64,000 bases of DNA. Origin: an uncultured Planctomycetota bacterium (GTDB lineage Bacteria; Planctomycetota; Phycisphaerae; UBA1845; Fen-1342). The stretch is taken from contig CAADGL010000012.1 of the NCBI GenBank assembly GCA_900696525.1, positions 682,001 through 746,000 of the forward strand, written 5' to 3'. Made by a program: the position numbers and the translations under genes. The notes below the pieces were generated by a model. The model ran no database searches, had not been told where the DNA came from, and saw only the letters and a list, made by a program, of their open reading frames with translations. Positions 17,345 through 24,624 of the stretch are shown here, one piece after another; position 1 is the stretch's first letter, and each line of letters opens with the position of its first letter.

Positions 17345-19660
17345 ATGAGATTCAACGTCGCTCGCAGCGGCGCGCTGCTGTGCCTGCTGACTTTCTCCGC
17401 GTTCGCCTGGGCGCATGACCCGCTCCCGACCGGCGTCGACTACACCGGCCACGCGCTGGTCGAGGTGATTCTGAACACGCCGGCGGACGTGGACCGCTTC
17501 CAGCAGGACGTGAGCCCGCACTTCATGTCGTGCAGTCCCATGCTCGGCAAGGCGCCCTACCGTATACCCCCCGACCGCATGGATGAGCTCAAGGCCAGCG
17601 GCTTCAAGTACACTGTCCTCAGCGAGAACATCCAGGAGCTGATCGACCGCGAACGCCGCCAGATCGAGCAGGTCCCCGCCGACAGTCCCTGGTTCGACAC
17701 CTATCACACCTATGCCGAGGTCGGGAGCTACCTCGACACGCTCGTGGCTCTGCGGCCCGACCTGGCCTCGCGGTTCCACGTCGGATACTCGATCGAGAAC
17801 CGCGAGATCTTCGGCATCAAGATCACCGGGCCTAATGCTCCGCCCGATCGCCGGGCGGTCATCTTCCACGGCTGCCAGCACGCGCGCGAGTGGATCAGCG
17901 TCTCCGTGCCCATGTACATCGCCGACCAGCTCATCCGCGAGTACGACAACGACCCGCAGATCAAGGCCGTTGTCGACTCGACCGTCTTCTACATCATCCC
18001 CATCGTCAATCCCGACGGCTACGTCTACACCTGGGGTCCCGACCGCCTCTGGCGAAAGAACCGCCGCAACAACGGCAACGGCACCTGGGGCGTCGACAAC
18101 AACCGCAACTGGGGCTACCAGTGGGGCGGCGCCGGTTCCAGCGGCGACGGCAGCAGCGAAGTCTACCGCGGGACCGCGCCCTTCTCCGAGCCCGAGACCG
18201 CCGCGATGCGCGACTTCATCGAGGCCCATCCGGAGATCGTCGCCCACATCGACTTCCACAGCTACGCGCAGCTCGTGATGTCTCCGTGGGCCTACGTCGC
18301 CGCCGAGCCCCCGGCTCCGGACCGCGTCACCTTCAACGAGCTCACTGCCGGCATGGCCAACGCCATCCAGGCGGTGCACGGCGCGGTCTACACGCCCGGG
18401 CCCGTCGGCATCATCCTCTATCTGGCCTCCGGCGGTTCACTGGACTGGACTTATGGCGCCCGCGGCATCCTCGGCTTCACCATCGAGCTGCGCCCCGTTG
18501 GCAACCCCGGTTTCGAGCTCCCGCCGCAGTTCATCCGCCCGACCAGCCAGGAGAACTTCGCCGCGATCATGATGCTTGCGCAGTACCTTCAGCAGGGGCT
18601 GGTCTTCGACTTCCCCTTCGGGCTGCCGCAGCTCTCCGACCCGGCGGGCGGCACGCTGGTCCAGACCGACGTGCGCCCGATCGCGACGGACCTGGGTCTC
18701 GACGGCGTGAAGCTGCGAGCGCGCGTGGGCGACCAGGGCGCGTTCGCCGTGACGAACATGACGCAGGTCGGCCCCTACAGCTACCAGGGGCCGCTGCCGG
18801 CGGCGCCGTGCGGCCAGACGGTGCAGTTCTACGTTCAGGCGACGGGGCTCGACGGCAACGTCTACACGTCGCCCGCCGACGCACCGAACACCGTCTACAG
18901 CGCTCCGGCCCGCAAGCTCGTGACGCTGGTCGATCATGACATGGAAACCAACCAGGGCTGGACGGTCGGCGCTCCGGACGACAACGCGACCTCCGGCATC
19001 TGGGAACGCGCCAACCCGCAGGGCACCGTCGCCCAGCCCGAGGACGACCACACGCCCGATCCCGGGGTCCTGTGCTACGTTACCGGCGCCGCGGCCGGCC
19101 AGCAGCCCGGCTCCAACGACGTCGACGGCGGCAAGACCACGCTGTTCTCGCCGGTGTTCAACCTCTCAGCGTATCCCGACGCCGTCGTCAGCTACTGGCG
19201 CTGGTACTCGAACAGCGCCGGCGCCGCCCCAAACACGGACATCTTCCTCGTGGATATCACCAACAACGGCACGACGTGGGTCAACGCCGAGACCGTCGGA
19301 CCGGCCGGGCCGGAGACCAACGGCGGCTGGTTCTACCACGAGTTCCGCGTGAGTGACGTCGTGACGCCGACCGCGACCGTGCGGCTGCGCTTCATCGCGC
19401 AGGACCTTGGCCAGGGCTCGCTGGTCGAGGCGGCGCTCGATGACTTCCGCATCGCGTTCGTCGAGCCCTGTCCGCCGACCTGTCCGGGCGACCTGGATGG
19501 CGACGGCGTCGTCGGCCAGGGCGACCTCGGCGTCCTGCTGGCCAACTTCGGCTGCAACAACGGCATCGGCAACTGCCCGGGCGATATCGACGGCGACGGC
19601 GACACCGACCAGGGCGACCTCGGCGTCCTGCTGGCCGCCTTCGGCGAGCCCTGCCCGTAG
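17345..19660 (+). CDS. Secreted M14 zinc carboxypeptidase with dockerin-like C-terminus
   Basis: 771 aa. Signal peptide about 1-24, then a propeptide-like region. The M14 domain has zinc ligands His179 and Glu182 (HARE) and His305 (DFHSY), and the catalytic Glu381 (FTIELRP), all in carboxypeptidase A order, plus NPDGYVY and NNRNW substrate-pocket segments. A beta module and a MAM-like domain (VTLVDHDMETNQGWTV) resemble those of the upstream S8 protein. The tail has two dockerin-like repeats (DLDGDGVVGQGDLG, DIDGDGDTDQGDLG). The frame continues upstream, but the ATG at 17345 starts the signal peptide. Endo- plus exopeptidase encoded in tandem suggests joint digestion of protein outside the cell. 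Confidence 0.92.
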   Translation: MRFNVARSGALLCLLTFSAFAWAHDPLPTGVDYTGHALVEVILNTPADVDRFQQDVSPHFMSCSPMLGKAPYRIPPDRMDELKASGFKYTVLSENIQELIDRERRQIEQVPADSPWFDTYHTYAEVGSYLDTLVALRPDLASRFHVGYSIENREIFGIKITGPNAPPDRRAVIFHGCQHAREWISVSVPMYIADQLIREYDNDPQIKAVVDSTVFYIIPIVNPDGYVYTWGPDRLWRKNRRNNGNGTWGVDNNRNWGYQWGGAGSSGDGSSEVYRGTAPFSEPETAAMRDFIEAHPEIVAHIDFHSYAQLVMSPWAYVAAEPPAPDRVTFNELTAGMANAIQAVHGAVYTPGPVGIILYLASGGSLDWTYGARGILGFTIELRPVGNPGFELPPQFIRPTSQENFAAIMMLAQYLQQGLVFDFPFGLPQLSDPAGGTLVQTDVRPIATDLGLDGVKLRARVGDQGAFAVTNMTQVGPYSYQGPLPAAPCGQTVQFYVQATGLDGNVYTSPADAPNTVYSAPARKLVTLVDHDMETNQGWTVGAPDDNATSGIWERANPQGTVAQPEDDHTPDPGVLCYVTGAAAGQQPGSNDVDGGKTTLFSPVFNLSAYPDAVVSYWRWYSNSAGAAPNTDIFLVDITNNGTTWVNAETVGPAGPETNGGWFYHEFRVSDVVTPTATVRLRFIAQDLGQGSLVEAALDDFRIAFVEPCPPTCPGDLDGDGVVGQGDLGVLLANFGCNNGIGNCPGDIDGDGDTDQGDLGVLLAAFGEPCP

Positions 19661-19690
19661 ACCGGCCGCACATCCGTGCGAACTTCGCGT

Positions 19691-19731
19691 GCCGCCGATG
19701 GGGAAAACAAAGCCCCGTCGGCGGCCGTGTT
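19691..19731 (+). terminator. Hairpin terminator-like structure after the M14 gene
   Basis: GCCGCCGATGGGG (19691-19703) pairs over 13 bp, with one G-T, with CCCCGTCGGCGGC (19713-19725) around a 9-nt A-rich loop. The following CGTGTTTG is only a weak U-tract. It separates the peptidase pair from sbcD. Confidence 0.5.
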
Positions 19732-19784
19732 TGTGCCCGCGGACCTTGCGACGCTCGTGGCACCTCGGGGTATGCTGAAGCGGC

Positions 19785-20921
19785 ATGGTGCGTTTTCTTC
19801 ACACGGCCGACTGGCAGCTCGGCATGCCGTTCGCCTGGGCGGGCCGGCAAGCGTGCCGGCTTTGCGAGGCGCGCTTCGAGGCGGCGGCGCGGCTGGTCGA
19901 GCTGGCGCATCGCGAGCGCGTCGATTTCGTGCTGCTCGTCGGTGACACGTTCGACGGACCGGCGGTCGATGACGAGGTTGTCCGGCGCGCAGTGGCGCTG
20001 CTGGGCGACCTGGCGCCCGTCCCGGTCTACGTCCTGCCCGGAAACCACGACCCCCTGACGGCGGACGCGGTCTGGACGCGGCAGAGCTGGCTGCGCCGCG
20101 CCGCGCACGTTCATCTCTGCGCCGAGGCCGCGCCACTGCGCATCCGCGACGACGTCGAGTTGCTGCCATGCCCGCTTGGGCAGAAGGTGAGCCGCGTGGA
20201 CCCGACCGCGTGGATCGTCCCGCCGGCCGCCCGCGGTCCGGTCCGCATCGGCCTGGCGCATGGCGCACTGGACGTGCTCGGGCAGCGGGGGAACTTCCCT
20301 ATCGCGGCCGACCGGGCCGATCGCGGCGCGCTCGACTACCTCGCGCTGGGAGACTGGCACGGCTTCCGCCGCCATGGCCGGGCCACGTACAGCGGCACGA
20401 TCGAACCGACGAGTTTTGACGAGCGGGACGCCGGGCACGTCGTGCTCGTCCAGATCGACGCCCCTGGAGCGCCGCCGCAGGTCGGCCCGGTGGCGACGCG
20501 CTCGCTCACCTGGCTGAGTCTTGACCAGGGCGTGCAGGACGTCACTGACGTCTCGAGGCTCGAACGGCGCATCGAGCAGGCCGGCGCCGCCCCCGAGTCG
20601 CTCGTCCTGCGCATCCGGCTGGTCTTCGAGCACGATGCGCCCGAGGCGGCGCTGAGCGCGGCGGACCTGTTGCAGGAGGTGCTGCGCGAGCGCGTGCTGC
20701 TGCTCGACTGGCACGCCGACGCCGCGCAGCTTTCCGCCCGGGCGGCGGACGCGTCGGACGACGGCCTGCTGGCCGCGGTGGACGAGGCGCTGGCGCAGCT
20801 TGTGTCCGGCGCGGCACTGCGGCCGCCGGCCGACCAGTTCGCCGGGGTGGACCCGCAGACGGCCCGCGCGGCCCAGGCGCTGCTTCACCGCCTGGTGAGA
20901 CGGAGCGCGGCGTGTACGTAG
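19785..20921 (+). CDS. sbcD: SbcD/Mre11-like nuclease subunit (metallophosphoesterase)
   Basis: 378 aa. Phosphoesterase motifs in order: FLHTADWQLG (D-x-H equivalent with His and Asp), LLVGDTFDG (GDxxD), PGNHDPL (GNH[DE]) and a later GLAHGALD / GDWHGF pair supplying the last His ligands. In the SbcCD complex this subunit makes Mn-dependent double-strand exonuclease and hairpin endonuclease cuts in DNA repair. Its last 10 nt overlap the start of the SbcC-like gene, so the two are translationally coupled. It is annotated sbcD on motif and context; the pair may belong to the YhaO/YhaN-type branch. Confidence 0.88.
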   Translation: MVRFLHTADWQLGMPFAWAGRQACRLCEARFEAAARLVELAHRERVDFVLLVGDTFDGPAVDDEVVRRAVALLGDLAPVPVYVLPGNHDPLTADAVWTRQSWLRRAAHVHLCAEAAPLRIRDDVELLPCPLGQKVSRVDPTAWIVPPAARGPVRIGLAHGALDVLGQRGNFPIAADRADRGALDYLALGDWHGFRRHGRATYSGTIEPTSFDERDAGHVVLVQIDAPGAPPQVGPVATRSLTWLSLDQGVQDVTDVSRLERRIEQAGAAPESLVLRIRLVFEHDAPEAALSAADLLQEVLRERVLLLDWHADAAQLSARAADASDDGLLAAVDEALAQLVSGAALRPPADQFAGVDPQTARAAQALLHRLVRRSAACT

Positions 20922-23623
20922 AACGAATCAGCCTGCGGAACTGGCGCGGCCAGCGCGAGCCGCGCGTCTGCGATTTCGACGAGGGCCTCAACCTCATCGC
21001 CGGCCCGAACGAGTCCGGCAAGTCGACGATCTTCGAGGCCCTGGCCCGCGCGATGTTCGATCGCCACACCTCGAGATCGCGCGAGATCGCCGCCGTGCAG
21101 CCCGTGGGCGCCGGCCTGGCGCCGGAGGTCGACGTCGTCTTCCGCGATCGTGGCGCGCGCTACCGCCTCTGCAAGCGGTTTCTCGTCAACCCGTCGGCGG
21201 AGCTGTTTCGGGCGGAGCGCGACGGCTGGCGCCGTACCCACGAAGGCGACCGCGCCGACCAGGCCGTGGTCGCGCTGTTCGACGCGGAGCCGCCCGGCGG
21301 AGGGGCGAGCAGGCCCGCGCATCGCGGGATCGCCCAGGCCCTGTGGTATCTTCAGCGCGACCCGCCTTCGCCCGACGCCTGGACCGACCGCCTGCGCACG
21401 CGGCTCGGCGGTCTGCACTCCGCCGGGCTGAGCACGCCATTGCGCGAGCGCGTGCTCGCGGCGCTCGAAAGCGAGTACCTGGAGCACTTCTCGGAGAAAC
21501 GCGGGCAGCTCCGGCGCAGCGCCGAGCTGCACCGCATCGAGCACGAAGAGCTCCCCCGCTTGCAGGAGCAGCTCGCGGGCGCGCTGGAGCGCACCCGGCG
21601 CGTCGAGGCCGCCCGCCGGGCACTGGAGCCGCTGGTCGAGCGCGAGTGCCGCCTGGCCGCCGAGCTGCGCACCGCCCAGGCGCGCACCGCGCAAACCCGG
21701 GCGGCGCTCGAGTGCCTGCACGAAGAGGTGGCGCGGCGCAGCTCGCTGGAATTGGCGGCGGAGGCGGCCCGGCGGGAGCTGACGCGCCTCAGCCAGGTGC
21801 AGGAGGGATTCACGCAGCGGAATCGCGAGCTGGACCGGGGCGAACGCGAGCTGCAAGCCGCGCTCGACCAGGCGGCGAGGCATCAGGCCGCCTCGGCCGC
21901 GCAGCAGCAGTGCGCCGAACGGGCGCGCCAGCAGTGGCAAGCACTCGAACAGCAGCGCCAGGCGCTGGAGGCTGCCCTGGCGGCCGCGGTCGCGCGTCGC
22001 CGCCGGCGCGAACGGCTCGACGAGCGCGGGGACCTGTCCCGGCGGCTCGCCCGGCTGGAGGCCCTGCGCGCCGAGCAACAGGCCGCGGAGCAGTCGCTGG
22101 CCTCGCTGAATGCCCCAACGGAGAGCGCATGGCGCGAGCTCAACGCGTTGCACGAGTCGATGCAGGTGCTCCGGGGGCAGATCGCCGCCAGCGCCGTCCG
22201 TGTCCGTTTCGAGCTTGCCGGAAACCCGGACGTCAGGAGCGACCCGCCGGCGGAGTTCGTGCGGCAGACGGGCGAGCACGTCGTGACGCAGCCGACGCGC
22301 TTCGACCTCGGCCCGCTGGGGCGCCTCGAGGTCCGGGGCGGCGCCTCCCTCTCCGAGCTCAGCGCCCGGCTGGCGCGCCTGGAGGCCGAGCGCGCCGCGC
22401 ACCTGCACCGCTACGACGCGCCCGCGATCGAGGCCCTGGCCGAGCGCGTCCGGCAGCGGACCGAGGCCGAGTCGCGGCTGGCGCTGCTGCGGCGCGAGGT
22501 CGCCGCGCTGGACGACCACTCCGGCGCGATGCGCCGCCGGCTGCAAGACATCGAGCGCGAGCTGGCGGAATCGGGTCCGAGCGAGGCCGAGATCAGCGGG
22601 CATCCCGGGGCGGCGTCTGCGCCGGCGCCGCCGGGCGCGGATGCCGAGCCGGCGCTTGTGGCACGGCGCGCCGACCTGCTGGCGGCGATCGACACGGCGC
22701 GCGAAGCCGAGCAGGCGGCCGAGGCGGCGCAGCGCCAGGCCGTGCAGGCGGCCCACGCCGCCGAGCGCACGGCGGCGGTGCTGCGCGAGCGCTGCGCCGG
22801 CCTGCGCGCCCAGCAGGCGGACGCGCTGCGCCCGTTCGGATCGGCGGATCACCTCGAGGCGCAACTGGAGCAGGCGCGCCGCGCCGCCGCCGGCGCCCAC
22901 GCGGCGTTCGAGGAGTTCATGTCCCGGCACGCGGAGCGGATCGAGCGTCCGAAGCGCGAGCACGAGCAGGCGCTGGAGCGCGAGCAGGCGCTGCGGGACG
23001 AGCTGTCGGGGATTCAGGCCGAGATCGCGCGGCATGACGCGCTGATCCGCGGCGCCGAGGCCGACGATCTCGAGGCGCAGCAGCGCGCCATCGCCGAGCA
23101 GGTCCAGCGGGCGCAGACCCGTGCCGCGGTCCTGCGCCGCCGACTCGACGGCCTGCAACTGCTCTGGCGCCTGGTCCAGGCATTCCAGCAGCAGTACACG
23201 GCGTTGCTGAGCGAGGCCGTTCGCGACGTCGTGGGAGACTGGCTCGCCGAGTTGACCGAGCAGCGCTGGCGCGGCTTGCAGCTCTCGGGCGACGCGCTGC
23301 CCACGGCGCTGATTGGCGGCGGACCGCCGCTGCCGCTCGACAGCGCCAGCTTCGGCACGGCCGAGCAGGCGGCGTTGCTGCTGCGGCTGGCCATCGCCTG
23401 GCGTCTCGGCGAGTCCGAGCGGCAGCTCGTGGTCATCGACGACCGGCTGGTGAACGCCGACCCGGTTCGCAACCGGCGGCTCGGCGCAATCCTGGAGCGC
23501 GTTTCGAGCCGCTGCCAGGTGCTGCTGGCGACGTGCGACGCTTCGCGTTACGCGGGGCTGGCGGCGCGGCTCATCGACCTGTCGGAGAAGCCGCGCCCGG
23601 CCGCGCAGCGCGCCCTGTTCTGA
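20912..23623 (+). CDS. SbcC/Rad50-like (YhaN-type) SMC ATPase
   Basis: 903 aa from a GTG start that overlaps sbcD by 10 nt. Walker A GPNESGKST (31-39) is followed by a long Glu/Arg/Ala-rich coiled coil (about 180-760). The C-terminal ATPase lobe has an SFGTAEQAALLLRLA signature and Walker B LVVIDDRLVNAD with the usual Thr/Cys-Asp after it. No CxxC zinc hook is visible in the middle, which fits YhaN-like rather than classical Rad50/SbcC proteins. With its partner it would process DNA ends. Start at GTG is set by 'YVERISLRNWRG', the usual family N-terminus. Confidence 0.87.
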   Translation: MYVERISLRNWRGQREPRVCDFDEGLNLIAGPNESGKSTIFEALARAMFDRHTSRSREIAAVQPVGAGLAPEVDVVFRDRGARYRLCKRFLVNPSAELFRAERDGWRRTHEGDRADQAVVALFDAEPPGGGASRPAHRGIAQALWYLQRDPPSPDAWTDRLRTRLGGLHSAGLSTPLRERVLAALESEYLEHFSEKRGQLRRSAELHRIEHEELPRLQEQLAGALERTRRVEAARRALEPLVERECRLAAELRTAQARTAQTRAALECLHEEVARRSSLELAAEAARRELTRLSQVQEGFTQRNRELDRGERELQAALDQAARHQAASAAQQQCAERARQQWQALEQQRQALEAALAAAVARRRRRERLDERGDLSRRLARLEALRAEQQAAEQSLASLNAPTESAWRELNALHESMQVLRGQIAASAVRVRFELAGNPDVRSDPPAEFVRQTGEHVVTQPTRFDLGPLGRLEVRGGASLSELSARLARLEAERAAHLHRYDAPAIEALAERVRQRTEAESRLALLRREVAALDDHSGAMRRRLQDIERELAESGPSEAEISGHPGAASAPAPPGADAEPALVARRADLLAAIDTAREAEQAAEAAQRQAVQAAHAAERTAAVLRERCAGLRAQQADALRPFGSADHLEAQLEQARRAAAGAHAAFEEFMSRHAERIERPKREHEQALEREQALRDELSGIQAEIARHDALIRGAEADDLEAQQRAIAEQVQRAQTRAAVLRRRLDGLQLLWRLVQAFQQQYTALLSEAVRDVVGDWLAELTEQRWRGLQLSGDALPTALIGGGPPLPLDSASFGTAEQAALLLRLAIAWRLGESERQLVVIDDRLVNADPVRNRRLGAILERVSSRCQVLLATCDASRYAGLAARLIDLSEKPRPAAQRALF

Positions 23624-23668
23624 AGCGGATCGCACGACGTCGCGCCCGCCTGTGACGCATCCCGCGCT

Positions 23669-24289
23669 CTACTCCTCCGGGGGGGCGGTCGATTTCGGCG
23701 GGATCTCCTCGGCGGCTTTTTCCGCGGCGAGCTCCAGGACGCGGCCGAGGTCGCCCGGGGCGCCCACGGTGTCCGTGGCGTTGGCCGAAGTCTGCCAGAG
23801 AATGTTGGCTTCGAGATCGACCAGCCGCGCCTCGACGCGGGCGCGGGATTCGTAGGTGTAGACGGCGCTGCCCGTGCCCTCGCGCGCCCCGATCGCGAGC
23901 AGTTGTCCGCCGACCGTCGAGCGGCCGCCTTCAACCTTGGTGACACGCGCCAGGAGGATGGCGTCGGCGCCGGCCAGTTTGCCCAACTGGCCCGCCTGCG
24001 AATCGGTGATGCCCGCCTCGCGCAGCATGCGCTCCTTGTCCACCGCGACCAGCGCCGCACGGTCCACCACCCGGTAGCCGCGGTCGAGCAACGTCTGCGT
24101 CAGCACGCCCTCAAGGCCGGCCACGGCGCTGTCCGCGTACGGATTACCCGTCCGGTTCTCGCCCAGCACCGCGATGACCCGTCGCTGCGAGAAACGCTCG
24201 CGCTCCACCGCGGACACCTTCCGTCCTTCGGCCGAGCAGCCGATGAGGGGCGCCACCATCACCAGGGACAACAGACAAGCCATTCGCAT
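23669..24289 (-). CDS. Lipoprotein, CsgG/LpoB-like fold (putative)
   Basis: 206 aa. The N-terminus MRMACLLSLVMVAPLIGCS is a signal peptide with lipobox LIGC. The mature part reads VIAVLGENRTGNPYADSAVAGLEGVLTQTLL then GYRVVDRAALVAVDKERML, and GADAILLARVTKV, the pattern seen in CsgG/LpoB/FlgO-type periplasmic proteins (strand 'AVL...N.TG', helix, 'R..VVDR', then a second strand 'ADAIL.G.V'). LpoB-like proteins activate penicillin-binding proteins and CsgG forms secretion pores; which applies here is open. GGGAGG sits 8 nt before the ATG at 24289. It ends convergently 46 bp from the SbcC-like gene. Confidence 0.7.
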   Translation of the reverse strand: MRMACLLSLVMVAPLIGCSAEGRKVSAVERERFSQRRVIAVLGENRTGNPYADSAVAGLEGVLTQTLLDRGYRVVDRAALVAVDKERMLREAGITDSQAGQLGKLAGADAILLARVTKVEGGRSTVGGQLLAIGAREGTGSAVYTYESRARVEARLVDLEANILWQTSANATDTVGAPGDLGRVLELAAEKAAEEIPPKSTAPPEE

Positions 24290-24624
24290 GCGTGTTTACC
24301 TCCCTTGTCGTCTGAGCCGCAAACCGGCGGGAACCGCGCCGTGCCGGATGATCGGACCGGAAATCATATCCGGACCACCGAAAGCGGGAAACCGCGCGGC
24401 CGGTGGTTTGGTTGAGTCTGCCTGAGTGGGGGCCCCGCCCCCGGCTAATCCTCTCGGTGCGCTCTATTCCCCAAGAGACCGGTGCGAGGCCAGCAAGAGG
24501 TCGCGCGCGGAGGTGCGGCGCGTCTCCGGCGCCCGACGGATATCATGCGCACGCGCCGCCGGCCACGCGGGTGCACATGGCGCCGCGGGTGCGCGAGCCG
24601 TCGGCGCGCGGCCGCCTGTTGGAG
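24290..24624. other. 335-bp divergent intergenic or uncertain 5' coding region
   Basis: It lies between the lipoprotein gene and the O-antigen-ligase-like gene. The frame of the latter is open back to 24403, so part of this stretch could be coding if translation starts at 24403 or at the ATG at 24577. I see no clear promoter, repeat or terminator. Confidence 0.3.

Noticed and set aside
15604-17355. 583-aa minus-strand open frame over the S8 gene
   Set aside because: Val/Asp/Arg-rich antisense shadow; the plus-strand frame has catalytic triad and dockerin repeats.
20885-23635. 916-aa minus-strand open frame opposite the SbcC-like gene
   Set aside because: Leu/Arg/Gln-rich antisense shadow lacking any motif; the plus frame has Walker A, signature and Walker B.
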